From Theobroma cacao (lineage: Eukaryota; Streptophyta; Magnoliopsida; Malvales; Malvaceae): a DNA stretch of 64,000 bases. This document shows positions 42,741 through 54,415 of the stretch, one piece after another (position 1 is the first letter of the stretch; each line of letters starts with the position of its first letter). The position numbers and the translations under genes were made by a program. The notes under the pieces are model-generated. The model ran no database searches and was not told the origin of the DNA. It saw only the letters and a program-made list of their open reading frames with translations. Location: NCBI RefSeq assembly GCF_000208745.1, contig NC_030850.1, forward strand, positions 13,132,848 through 13,196,847, given 5' to 3'.

Positions 42741-44743
42741 ACTACGTACACCAGGGGGTCCTACCAACTACAGCTACCTCGCTGGGGTTGAGTGCTTTTG
42801 GATGTTTGCTCTTTTCTTTTCTTTGCTTTTCTTTTTTCTATTATATGGTGTTCCCACCAAACCCTAAACAGGCAGGAGAAACTAGAAATGAGGAGGGGAG
42901 AGAAAGGGAGACACTTCCTCACACTATTATAGTTACTGTCTTATTTGATTTAATAAACTTCATTCACCTTTTTTATTATTTTAATTTTTTATAATTTCTT
43001 TTCAATTAATATTTTATAGATATTTTTTTCAAATTAATAACATATAGATTAATTTTTTCATAAAAGTTAAGTTATTAATTTTGTCAAATGAAATTACAAA
43101 AATAAACATAAATAAATATGCTACCTTTAAATTGAAGATATTTAAATAATTTTATTAGTCAAAATTAATAGCCTCATTCTCTGTAAGAATACAAATTATT
43201 CAAAATATGCTAACTAGAAAAAAAAAACTATAAGATATCATGTGTAAGTGAAGTTTAACCTTGATAATATTGCATTCGAGTCAATAAATATAAAAGTACA
43301 TTCCTTTCACTTTAAACCAAGATTTTTTTTTAAATAATAAAAATTTTAAAAAAATTATTTAAAATTAATGTTTCAGGAAAAATATTTTGAAAAAGTGTTT
43401 TTTTTTTAATTTTCAAAATTGGACAATTAACATTTTGCATATGGGTGTTGTTTTTCTTTGTAAGTCATCTATACATCATTCTATAGATTTAATTAAAATA
43501 TATTTCACTTTCTTCATATTTATATGCTAACACATACATGATGTCATTTTGAAAAAAGTTCACGCTAGCTATCTGAACCAGAGATTTTTCATTGTAGAAT
43601 TGCATGGTATGATAGAAAAGGTCACGTCTTTATCATTAACTCGGTAATTTTTTCAAATCAAAGTTCAGAAAAAGAAAAACTATAGTTGAATGCTGGAAGA
43701 GACAAAAATTAACCCATCCCTTGTCCAACGAAAACAAAAAAAAAACACACGCACACACACCCCAAAGGCCATCCAAATCTAATTAAGTCTCTCTTATTTT
43801 ACACTTTAAAAAATAAAACATTTGCGACAAACTTGATTTCATCTGGAAATTAGTATATTTTTACTAATGGATTTCTCAACAAATTTTCAATCAAAACTAA
43901 TTTCTATTTTTCAGATGTATTTTCAATGGATCTTCAATAGAATTTTTCAACCGACTTAATTTTTTTAAAAATTTGTCAAATACATATTTGACATTGGATC
44001 AATTTAATTATCACGAAACTTTTTGATGAAAAATTTTGTTGAAAATATTTTCCACACAATATTACTGATTTATCCATAATTGAAAATTTTGTTATAATTA
44101 ATATAAAAAAAGAATGAAATTTTTTTTTATATTGGAAAATTTTATTAAACAAATATTCCATCAAGAATCCATGAAAGATGGTTTTATTGTTATAATCCTT
44201 AAGTTTGAGAATTTCTCCTTTTCATTTTACACCACCAAAGTGTTGGATATATATGATATCTCATAAGGTTTCTATCCCACATTGTCAAGATATAAAAGAT
44301 GTTAGTGCTTTATATAAGCAAACACATTATTGACTTGTTGAAAGTAAGAAAAGAAAGTGATCTTGCGCGTAAATGAGATCAGGCCAAATCTTGAAAAAAT
44401 GTAGATTTTCCCTTACGCGCGAGTATATTTGTCATTCTTTGCTTAATCAACTTTTTTGAGTTGTTGGGTTTTTTGTTGAATCCTGAGTATAACTGTTTTA
44501 ATCCTTTTACACTCAATTCTTTCTTACTTATTTTTTTTCTGCTTCACTATTCAGGAATTTTTAGTTTGTGCAAACTATTTAGAAAGAGTCTATTGAATTT
44601 TGAAGATAATCGCTTTAATCCTTTTACACCAAGTTTCATACTTTGAAAGAGTGAAAATTATCCTTAAAGACAGTATATTATTCGCTTTGGTCCATTGACC
44701 TCATGGTTTTGTTCCACAAAAAGCTCCTCACAAGTGTTGGTGT
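42741..44743. other. AT-rich intergenic DNA
   Basis: No gene recognised. Around 44232-44320 there is a promoter-like text (TATCCCACATTGTCAAGATA, then TTTATATAAGC). Two related segments near 44475 and 44590 share TTTTAATCCTTTTACAC-like sequence. Confidence 0.4.
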
Positions 44744-45600
44744 CATTACAAAAAAAATAGGCTTCATTGATGGAATGAATTCTGTCGGTAATAATCCGTC
44801 GATAATTACCTATGGATTACTGACGAGAGAAGAATATGTGAAAAACGGATGGATTGCCGATGAAAAATACCTACGAAACTCAATCCGTCAATATATATAA
44901 TGGCGCACATGAATAGTAAAATGGCATAAATGTTATCGATGAAATAATTCTGTTGGTAATATTTTTTCGACAGAATTTACCAACCATTTTACCAGTAAAA
45001 TAAATGGTCAGTACTTTGGTGACATTACCGACGGATTTGTCGACGAAAATTTCGTTGACATTATTTTTTTATTTACTGACGGAATGATTCCATTGGTAAT
45101 TAATAATTAAAATTTGTAGGCAGGAGTTTTTCCCCATCTATCCCTATTTTAGTTATCGATGGAAGATTCCATTAGTAAGTAAAACAAAAATCCCCGTGCG
45201 GGGTTTCTCTCCTGATTTCTCCCTTTACTCATTTCTCCAATTTTCTCTTCTTTCCCTTTTACTCTTTCTTCACTTTCTGGTTGCCTTATTGTTCGCCCCA
45301 CCTAAGGGCTCCCTTTGCTAGCTACCAAAGCCCCACGCCGACCACCACCCAACCTTCCCACTTTTGAGTCCTGTTTCTCCAATCACCCCCTTCCATTTGA
45401 GTCTCTCGATTTTGCTTCGACTGGTGGTGTGTTTATGTTGCCCAAAAGGTAAGGTTTTCTTGCTTTTAATTTATCGTATATTTGAGTTTAGACTTTGTTA
45501 TTATAATTGGGAATAATCTCATTGGTAGATTTTGTTGATATTTAAGGTTTAGGTTTGCTTGTATTTTGAGATTGTTGCTGGTATTTTGATCGTCCAAAGT

Positions 45601-45957
45601 GTTGATTCATAGTTGTTGTTTATATTTTGGGAATAATGTGTTGATTCATGGTTAAATTGATTGATTATTGGTATTTTGTATTAATATTAGCTATATATGT
45701 GATTCATTGTTACTCATATTTAATTGAAAATAATGTGTTGATTCATGGATGTTGGCATTTTGGCTGTTGAATATGTTGATTCATGGTTGTTGTTCATATT
45801 TTGGGGAATAATGCATCAATTCATGGTTGGATTGATTGATTGTTGGTATTTTGTATTAATTCTAGTTGTATATGTGATTCATTGTTACTGGTATTTTAAT
45901 TGGGAATGATGTGTTGGTTCATGAATGCTGGTATTTTGGCAGTTGAATATGTTGATT
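45601..45957. repeat. 175-bp tandem repeat inside the CACTA element
   Basis: Two full copies start at 45601 and 45775 and a third begins at 45951, each with GTTGATTCATGGTTGTTG and ATTGATTGATTGTTGGTATT. Confidence 0.8.
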
Positions 45958-46389
45958 CATGGGCATAAGTGAACATTCATGGATTTTTAGGCATGAAATC
46001 TTTTAAATTTTCAGTGATTAAGAAAATTAGTAAGGTTTTATTAAATACAAATTTAATAATAAAAAAATTAGTAATTAAGCAATTAAGAAAATTAGTAAAT
46101 ACCTTAAAATTTATAATTATTTAATCAAGTAAGGTTTTATTAAATTTAAGAAAGAATTTCACTAATCAAATGAAAAAATGTTTTAGTAATTAAGGAGTTA
46201 GTTAAATTAGTCATTAAAAAATAAATTAAATAAGTAATATTAGATAATATTTTATTTAATTAAATTAATTAAGGGTTTATGGAATTAATTACATAATTTA
46301 ATTAATTATAAATAATCATGTATTGATAATTAAGCAATTAACTAAAGAAAATTTAGGGTGTATTTAAAATAATTAAGGATTTATTAAAT

Positions 46390-46900
46390 TAATTAAATGT
46401 TTAGTAATTAAGCAATTAACTGAATTCGTAATATTATTTCATTTTAAAAATATTTAAATAAATTAAGATGTTAATTAATGAGTTAATTAAATAATTTATT
46501 TAATTAAGTAATGTAATGTGTTATAAGTAATTAAGCCATTACTTAAATTTGTAATATTATAAATAAATAATTAAATTAATGAAATGAAAAACGTTTAAGT
46601 ACATAAGCAATTAACTAAATTAGTAACATTATTTAATTTTAAAAATATTTAAATAAATTAAGGTGTTATTGAGTTAATAACTAATTAATCAATTAATTAA
46701 ATTAGTAAATTTAGTAAAATTTGAAATTATTTAAGTTAATTAATGTTTTATTAAATAAAATAAATAATGAAATTAATCAAATGAAAAAATGTTAGTTCTA
46801 CTTAAGCAATTAACTAAATTAGTAATATTATTTAATTTTAAAAATATTTAAATAAATTAAGGTGTTTAGTGAGTTAATTTAATAATTTATTTAAAGATTA
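46390..46900. repeat. AT-rich tandem repeat of about 197 bp
   Basis: AAGCAATTAACTAAATTAGT-like text recurs at about 46411, 46606 and 46805, followed each time by ATTTAATTTTAAAAATATTT. Confidence 0.75.
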
Positions 46901-47089
46901 GGTTTAATGTAATATGTTATAATTAGTAATTAAAAAATTAATTAAATAAGTAATATTATATAATATTAAATTTATTTGAAGTATTGTTCCAACTTTTGAT
47001 AGATTAAATTTCTATAGGATGAAGGGGTGGTTAGATGAATTGATTTGCAACTGAAACTTCTATGGTACATATGACTTAAAACTTCTTTT

Positions 47090-49262
47090 TTTTTTTTCTC
47101 AAATTAAAACTTAGATTAAGAATCTAAGTTTTGGTTTTAATATTGGAGAAGTACGTGGTCTGCAAAAGCTAAAGTTATGGTTTCTTATTGTGGCTAGAGA
47201 TCAAATGCTCATAACAGCCTTAACTTTAGGTCTAAAAAACCTCATTTGTTCAAGATAAATCTAAAAATGTTAGTGTAAACCTTGCAAGCCAATCGATTTT
47301 GTACTTGTAAAACATTATATTAATTAGTCATATTTCATGTTAAATACATTATGGATATTTTATATAATGTATGGGGTATTTCTTTATCCATGAGTTTATT
47401 TATAAAGAGTTATGAGAGACTTATGTAGATAAAGTCCTTGGAACATAATGGCTTTGCAAAAAAATTATAAAGGTTATAATTATAAGATTTTTATGCATCA
47501 AAGCTTTGTTCCTAAATATGTTCATGATCATTGTATTGTCAAGAATAAGGGCATTGACAATGCTCAAAGGTTAATACATGCTAAGCCTCTTTTCTTTAGA
47601 AGTAAGTAATTGATCTCATAAATTGAAGTATGTGAGATACTTGGAAATAGTATGTGGGTGCTTGTTAAGGAACAAGTTCACTGAACATGACTCACTATGA
47701 GAGTTCCATTTGATATTTCACTCAAGTGTCTATGGAAATACTCTCATGTGTCAGTAGTGTAAGTAATCTTTAGACTTGTGATACTAGGTCATTTTGTATG
47801 TGAATTGTCATGCTTTGATTTCACCTTTACGGGTCTGGAGATGACCAGATGCTTAAACGGGATACTTTTGGGTATGGCATGAAGCATGCGAAGATGAATG
47901 AGTAGTTTAGAGAGGATTCATCACCCCAAGTGATTTGAAGGGGACATATCTCATTTGCTCCTAGCTTATATTGATTGAAAGTCTTTGGCCAAGGCAATCT
48001 TGATAGGTCAATATAGAAGTTGCAGGACTAATTTGGATAAGTTAGAAAGTAGACATCGAGCCATGCTTTCTATCTATCTAGGATATATGATGAAAGGATC
48101 GAATTACACTGAGATATTGTACACTGAAAGGTTAGTCAAATCATATTGACTCTCCTGACATTTGGGTGGTCATGATGTATTGCTAGATGCCGCTCATAAT
48201 CTATAAATATAAATATAAATTCTTAATTGAATTAATTTATATTTATTGTCAACATGTTGAGAACCTAATGGGTCACACACATAAGGTGAATTGTTGAAAT
48301 TAATTTGAATTTAATTGGATGTGATCTAATTGATTTTATAGAGGCTTAATCCAATTAAGTATTGGGCTAAATCAAATATGATTTGATGGAATATTAAATA
48401 AAGGCCCAATTGGCCCAAGACATTTTATAATCCTTATTGGTTATAAAGTAGGTCAATTAACTCTATAAAAGAATCCCTTAGTTGCCTTTTGAATATATAG
48501 AAGAGTTCTATTTTATTTTCTCATGTATTGAGATAAGATCATAGGCAAAAGAGAGAAACAAAAGGGAGCTCAAAGTTGAGAGTTTGCTAGCACAAACTTT
48601 GGCTTAGGGATTCACACACTCTTAGCGAAGAGATTTCAGCAAATCACTATGTGGATTGCCATTAGAGGTAGGACAACTATGTTGCTGTAGTTTGATAAGT
48701 CCTAATTAGTGTACAAAAGTTGAAACGAAAAGCCAAGGAGGACTCCACCAAAGAAAGCAGACTTTCAGGTATGTCAAAATTTCTTTTATGGTTTTTCTAG
48801 ATTAGTTTCAATTAAAGTGATCCATAGCTTGGGGGATTAAGATTTTAATAATATTTTGCTGCGTATGAGTTATCTTAGCATGATTTAAATCCCCAACAAA
48901 AAATACTATTTACCATAGAAAATTGGTGAGTAATTTTTTCTCAATTATAAAACATAATTTTGAATGTGATTCTAAAATCCGTTGTATGAAATATATACCT
49001 GACATACAACAGACTTTAAAATCACATTCAAAATTATATTTTATAATTAATTGAGAAAAGATTACTCACTAGTTTTCTATGATCAATAGCATTCTTGAGA
49101 ATTATCTTAAAGAAATAAGGCTTTTTGGACATAAAGTTGAGGCTACCATGATCATATCTCTAGCCACTGTAGGAAGTCATAGTTTTAGCTCTTGGAGATC
49201 ACTTCACCAATATCAAAGCTATAGCTTAGATTGTTAATCTAAGTTTTAATTTGAGAAAAAAA
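47090..49262. repeat. Long inverted repeat (arms about 265 bp), left arm split by a solo LTR
   Basis: The left arm is 47090-47267 plus 48904 to about 48987; the right arm is about 48999-49262. They share CTCAAATTAAAACTTAGATT, GTGGCTAGAGAT and GAAAACTAGTGAGTAAT-like text in reverse order, with about 11 bp between the arms. Folded RNA from here would give a long hairpin. Similarity is imperfect but clear along the whole length. Confidence 0.8.
47268..48898 (+). repeat. Solo LTR (copia-like) inserted in the CACTA element
   Basis: 1631 bp from TGTTAGTGTAAACC to AAATCCCCAACA, flanked by AAAAA on both sides (47263-47267 and 48899-48903). A TATA box CTATAAAAG lies near 48464 in plus orientation, about 430 bp before the end. 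No primer site or polypurine tract adjoins it, so it is a solo LTR left by recombination between the two LTRs of an element. The five-base duplication is low complexity, but it restores a continuous inverted-repeat arm when the LTR is removed, which supports it. Confidence 0.75.
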
Positions 49263-49586
49263 ATAATTTACCCAAAAATTATCGATGAAATTTTTCATTG
49301 AAAAATATCAATGAAAATTAAAGACGAAATTCTCCAAATACCGACTACAAAATCGATCAACGGAACGGACCCTGTGCCAATAGAATTATCGATGAAAAAT
49401 TTGATCGGTAAATTACCGACTAAATTTTTTGTTACCGACGGATTTGCTTTTACCGATGACTGTATCTACGACCAAATACCAACAAAAATTTTCATCAGTG
49501 TTTCCATCGGTAATGTAACATACCAACGGAATGATAACTATTATCGACGAAAAATTTTGTTGGTAATACACTGTTTTTTAGTAGTG

Positions 49587-49773
49587 TGTGGATAATGACA
49601 ATTGGTATTATAGTAGACTTTGGGTACTAGAGATGTGCTATTAAGGATAATGGGCCCTTGTTGAATTAAGGGAGGATGCTATGGTCTCAGCGTGTAAAAA
49701 ATGTGAAACACTTGTAAGAGATTGAACAAAAAATAGTTCTCATTCCACTTTATTCATGGAGACACAGTCACCT

Positions 49774-49813
<40 letters not shown>

Positions 49814-50077
49814 TATATATATNNNNNNNNNNNNNNNNNNNNNNNNNNNNNNNNNNNNNNNNNNNNNNNNNNNNNNNNNNNNNNNNNNNNNNNNNNNNNN
49901 NNNNNNNNNNNNNNNNNNNNNNNNNNNNNNNNNNNNNNNNNNNNNNNNNNNNNNNNNNNNNNNNNNNNNNNNNNNNNNNNNNNNNNNNNNNNNNNNNNNN
50001 NNNNNNNNNNNNNNNNNNNNNNNNNNNNNNNNNNNNNNNNNNNNNNNNNNNNNNNNNNNNNNNNNNNNNNNNNNNNN

Positions 50078-50122
<45 letters not shown>

Positions 50123-50366
50123 TCTATATGTGCTATTTACACAAGAAGTTATTTAAGTAGAAAAGTTTATTAAGGAAGGATTCTATTCAACAGCTATAAC
50201 GTGATTGTGCAATCCCTTGTGAAAGGGCCATGGATTTGGCTGAATGTATGCAAAGCTGAGTTGGACTTTCCTTTAAGGTGGAAGGAGTCGTTGGAGAGAA
50301 TTGAGGAGTTATAGCCGTTGGATAAGATTCTGTTGAGGGAGAGATTTCAACCAAGATTTTTTATGG
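49587..50366. other. Probable 3' tail/LTR of copia-B, with an assembly gap
   Basis: This lies between the CACTA element and the RNase H end of copia-B. It should contain the 3' LTR of copia-B, but I could not fix its ends. It includes the TA repeats and the N run. Confidence 0.35.
49823..50077. other. Assembly gap (255 N) inside a TA microsatellite
   Basis: Both sides are (TA)n (about 49776-49822 and 50078-50116). The true length is unknown. Confidence 0.98.
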
Positions 50367-50695
50367 TTAATCTTCATTTTCACCCTTTTTCAAGCCAGAG
50401 GTAATGATTGAATGTACTCTTAGCTTACCCCGAAAAAATCGCAAAGGAAATTTTGACAATGCCTTTGTGAAAATATCTACAATTTGAAAGGTCGACAGGA
50501 TATATTGTGTAGTAAATGCTTTGAGAGTAACCTTTTCACTAACAAAATGGTAGTCAATCTCAATGTGCTTGGTTGGAGCATGGAACATTTGATTGATTAT
50601 CATGTATAATGCATTTCTGTTATCATAGAATAGTTGTGGAGTATGAGGAAGCCGAATGCCAATGTCTTGAAGAAGGAAGGTAGCATAGACTAATT
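50367..50695 (-). pseudogene. Copia-B RNase H, C-terminal part
   Basis: Minus strand: LVYATFLLQDIGIRLPHTPQ, LFYDNRNALYMIINQMFHAP, TKHIEIDYHFV, then QIVDIFTKALSKF and FFRGKLRVHS, ending at a stop (50367). These are the usual last motifs of copia RNase H. Confidence 0.9.
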
Positions 50696-51045
50696 TGATA
50701 TATTTCTAGTCTATAATAGAGAATAAGATGGCAAAGATGCACTGTTATAGAACTAAAACAGAGGCTAACAAAACTTGAAAGAAAGACTGTCGATGGTTAC
50801 AAGAAACTGCAGAACATACTTCATTGATAAGATTGAAGTACAAGTTAAATATGCAATAGGCATGATTAACACTTGTAACATACTCTAGACACAAGTGTTA
50901 TGGCATAAAGACAACAAACTCATGCAGCTCTACATGTAGGAGATGGAATTAACAGAAAACATGCATGACTAATGACCAGTACAATGAAGCAAAGTATAAC
51001 AAAAGCTTGACAAATGTACATTATCATGCAAGTATTAACTTAACA
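50696..51045 (-). repeat. Copia-A 3' LTR
   Basis: Starts TGTTAAGTTAATACTTGC and ends AAATATATCA on the minus strand; adjoins the PPT on its right. Confidence 0.93.
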
Positions 51046-51056
51046 CTCCTCCTTAA
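51046..51056 (-). other. Copia-A polypurine tract
   Basis: Minus strand TTAAGGAGGAG directly before the LTR start. Confidence 0.85.
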
Positions 51057-51124
51057 TACTTGCATATACACTGAGTTTGCTTCTAAGACTCTAAAATCTT
51101 AGCTTTGGTAGTGTCTTGGTCATT
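51057..51124 (-). pseudogene. Copia-A RNase H, last part
   Basis: Minus strand: MTKTLPKLRF, stop, SLRSKLSVYASIKEEC. It continues the RNase H broken at 56014 by the gypsy element, and the end overlaps the PPT. Confidence 0.85.
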
Positions 51125-51129
51125 ATATC

Positions 51130-54100
51130 TGTAAAACCTGATACTATAAACACATGCCATGACATACATGCACTGAGTAGCATGTTATTATGCTAGGAAA
51201 AGCACCTAAGAATAGACGAAACTCGGTATTGTACCTAATGGTACATTTGAGTTGATTTAACCTCGAACTAGTTCAAATAGGAATTTTAGGATGAAATTTA
51301 ATATTTTATAGTCCAATAATGACTAAAAATGATTGTTCGGAGTTCGAGGGTTCATTTGGGGTAAAATTGGAAATTTTGATGTTCAAGGGTAAAATCGTCA
51401 TTTTGCCACCTAAGATAATAATTTGATCATGGAGTGCAATTTTTGACTAAGATTAACTATTTGGAGTATAATTTAATGATAGGAAGTGAAAAAGTTTAAT
51501 TCTGGTGATTTATGGAGTGTAGGGGCAAAATCGTAATTTTACCACTCTTGAACAAAATTTGAGATTTTGAGAGAATTTAGATCAAATTTGACAAATTTGA
51601 GAATGGTATGAGTAGAAGGGATGAAAAATATGTCTATGGGCAATTTTTCAGTTTTTTGGGCAAATATGTAATTTTTCACTTTTACGGGGGCAAAAGTGTA
51701 AATTTCAAAAATTACTCCACCAAAACTTTGGATAAGTCTGAGAATTTTATCTAAGCTATGGATATGTGGGACAAGTGTATGGTGAAAATTTGGAAACAAA
51801 TGGATGAAATTTTAAAAATGGGCCAATGAGAAAGTGACACGTGGTATTTTTTTTAATGAAATAATATTATTTTAATGAAAAGTCAGCCCATTTAAACCCC
51901 ATTTTAAGTGCTGGCCGGCCATAAAGAAGAACAAGAGAGGAAATAGAGAGGAAAGGAAGAAAAAAAGAAAATCAAAGAGAAACAAGAAAATTCAAAGGGG
52001 AATTCACGTTTTTCGCCCGTTTACGCGTCTAACGGTAAGATTTTTCGATTTTAGCTTGATTTCTACCTTTCCTATGCCTTTATTTCCATTTAGCATGCTT
52101 GAGGAGAGAGATCAAAAAGTGATATCAAGGGCTGGATGAAATTCTAGGGGAGAGAAATTGAAATTTTTAGGTTTTGATTTTTAGTTAAATTGATAGTTTT
52201 AGTTAGTTAAATGTGTTTAGAAATTAAATTGGGCAAGAAATCATTAAATTTTCACAATACCCACTCTTGGCTGGATGCTCAATGCTGTACAATGATGATG
52301 AATTGATTTTATTCTAAGGGAAATGAAGAGAAAATGATGAAAAACGATTAAACGTGATAGAAAAACAAAGTAGAAAATTAACCGAGTTAATGTCCCATTT
52401 TTGGCCGAATTTTCCAAGGAAGGGAGTGAGCTGATTTTGTTGTTTTTAGAAGGTTATTGGCTGATATTTAATGGTTAGAAATGTTGGAGAGAGAATGGGA
52501 TGATTTAGAGCTAAAATGGAGCGCGTTAGCAATTTATCGGGCAAAGTGCCAAAAATAGGTTAATACCGCGTTTAAGCCGTTTTAGGCTATTGCATTTCAT
52601 ACCATGCATTAGTATAGGATTTAAGTTAATTATACAGTGATTTAGCATCAATGTGATGAATTGTGTAAATTTTTATAATGGGTATAGGAGGAGAGCCTTC
52701 CGAAAAAGGCAAAGAAGTCGTACCCGACGAGTAGTGATCAGTGCGCTTAGAAAGCTTTCAGTTTGTACAAACGGTGAGTAAACTTATTATTATTGTAAAT
52801 TATCTAGAGTTTATTTTTAAATGCCCTTTATGTATTTTATGAAATGAGAACGAGATTAAAACGGGATTTTTGATGTTTTAGGAATAAATGTGACAAATAA
52901 AAATATATTGTATTGATTATGAAATTGAGTAATTGAAGGTTGCAAATTGACTTGAAAAATATATATTTTCCTAGAAATGGCTTATGAGAAATGAGTATAT
53001 GTGGTTATATTTTGTGAGTGCATTGAAAAATTTATGTAAGTTATTTTTACTATGCAGGTTGAATAAATAAATAAAAGCCACGTTATACTGTCGAAATTTT
53101 ATTAAAATTGGTGGGTTAGTCACTACAGTGACGGGTTTCCATGGACTGCCTATTAGAGGGGCACGGTAAACCCGTTATATAGTTACTCCGGTTGTAGAGG
53201 CGAGGAGGGTAACTCTCGGGGTAGTATTAGAGCTCACTTCACGTCAAACCCCCACGTGAATGTGTAACTCGGCCAATGCCAAGGAACGACTTGTTTTAAA
53301 AATAAAAATGTGTTTCACGTGTGAATATTTTGACACGCTTGGCGGACTCGATTAGATGCCTCGGCCAAGGTATCCCCGAGGATTAGTTTTGGCTTGAGCC
53401 TTATTTTAATAAAAGATATAAGCCTTAACAACTGTTTTGGTAAATTACAAATATTTTATGGTTTAAGAAATAAATTGGAAACATTATGAAATGGGTTGAA
53501 ATTTGTTGTTTAAACTTGCCTCAGTTTTACTCACATTTAGATATTTATGATAATGTCTGTTTACTCATTGGGATTGCAAAATCTCACCCAACTCCTTTCC
53601 ACCCATTTCAGGTTCAGTATAGACTGTAGATAGCTGATCTCATCGAGGACTACCATTGGATCTGCATTTTCCAAACAGTAGGTTCACAATCCTCTTTACT
53701 TTTGTTTATTCGGGGGCCCTCTTGTTATTGTAAATTAAATTAAATATTTTGGCTTACTGTATTTCAGTATGTATAAATTTATTTAGCTTTTACGCTATAA
53801 AAATTATTCACGTATAACTCTATAAATATTGTTTTATAAGAAAATAGAATATTTCCCTTAATATTTCTTTTATTTTCTTATTTTATTCAAATAACCGTAA
53901 TTTCATTTTAAATGAAGATTTTAGACTTTTAAACTCATTTTGAATATGAATTATGTGTTTTGTACTTGTATATTACGTTTTAGCCAATTTGAAAATTTTT
54001 GAGAAAAAATTGACAAAAATACCCTTGTGTGGCGAAAATTTTATTTTGATTGATTTTGATCTAAAATAGTGTATATTCTCTAAAAACTCAAAATTTAACA

Positions 54101-54234
54101 ACGATTGCTCATAGGAAAGGAAAGAAACTAATATGTAAGCCTTGCGGGGTTCCGGTTGGCATTCCGGATAATGAATGTCAATCGGGACGTCGTGACGATT
54201 GTCATAGGCTTGAGGGAGGTTTCGGGTCGTGACA
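51130..54234 (+). repeat. 5' LTR of the gypsy element (3105 bp)
   Basis: It begins TGTAAAACC and ends GGTCGTGACA. The last 130 bp (from about 54100) match 55880-56013. Other text such as GGGCAAAATCGTAATTTTACC-like stretches near 51525 and CGTACCCGACGAGTAG near 52718 is typical of long gypsy LTRs in plants. No gene is inside. Confidence 0.85.
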
Positions 54235-54240
54235 ATTCGA

Positions 54241-54253
54241 TTCGTATTAGAGG
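54241..54253 (+). other. Gypsy primer-binding site (mutated)
   Basis: TTCGTATTAGAGG lies six bases after the LTR end and resembles TTGGTATCAGAGC, the usual initiator-Met site, with two or three changes. Confidence 0.5.
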
Positions 54254-54415
54254 TTTTGGTTTTAAAGATAAGAGTTTTTAGTTTTAAAGTGATTTTAAAA
54301 ATTTACAGTATCAGTGCGGCCCTGGATTAAGTTAGGTTAGGTTGAATAGAATGCATGCATTTTCATATAGAGCCTAAGGTTCCCTAAGCTTGCTCGTTTT
54401 CTCTTATAGATTATT

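Larger units (their letters stand above)
44744..49586. mobile_element. Non-autonomous CACTA (En/Spm) transposon
   Basis: The right end, read on the minus strand, is CACTACTAAAAAACAGTG. The left end is CATTACAAAAAAAATAGG, a mutated version. Both are flanked by TGT (44741-44743 and 49587-49589), the 3-bp target duplication expected for CACTA elements. Both subterminal regions are full of short ACCGACGGA / CCGTCGATAA motifs in both orientations, as in this superfamily. In 4843 bp (3.2 kb without the inserted solo LTR) I find no TNP2 transposase, so the element relies on a partner. The mutated left end suggests it can no longer move. Confidence 0.85.

Noticed and set aside
42355..42994. Open frames on both strands across the GA repeat
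   Set aside because: They arise from the microsatellite and the duplicated 102-bp segment and include the N.
49756..50160. Open frames across the N run
   Set aside because: Produced by TA repeats and Ns; no coding meaning.
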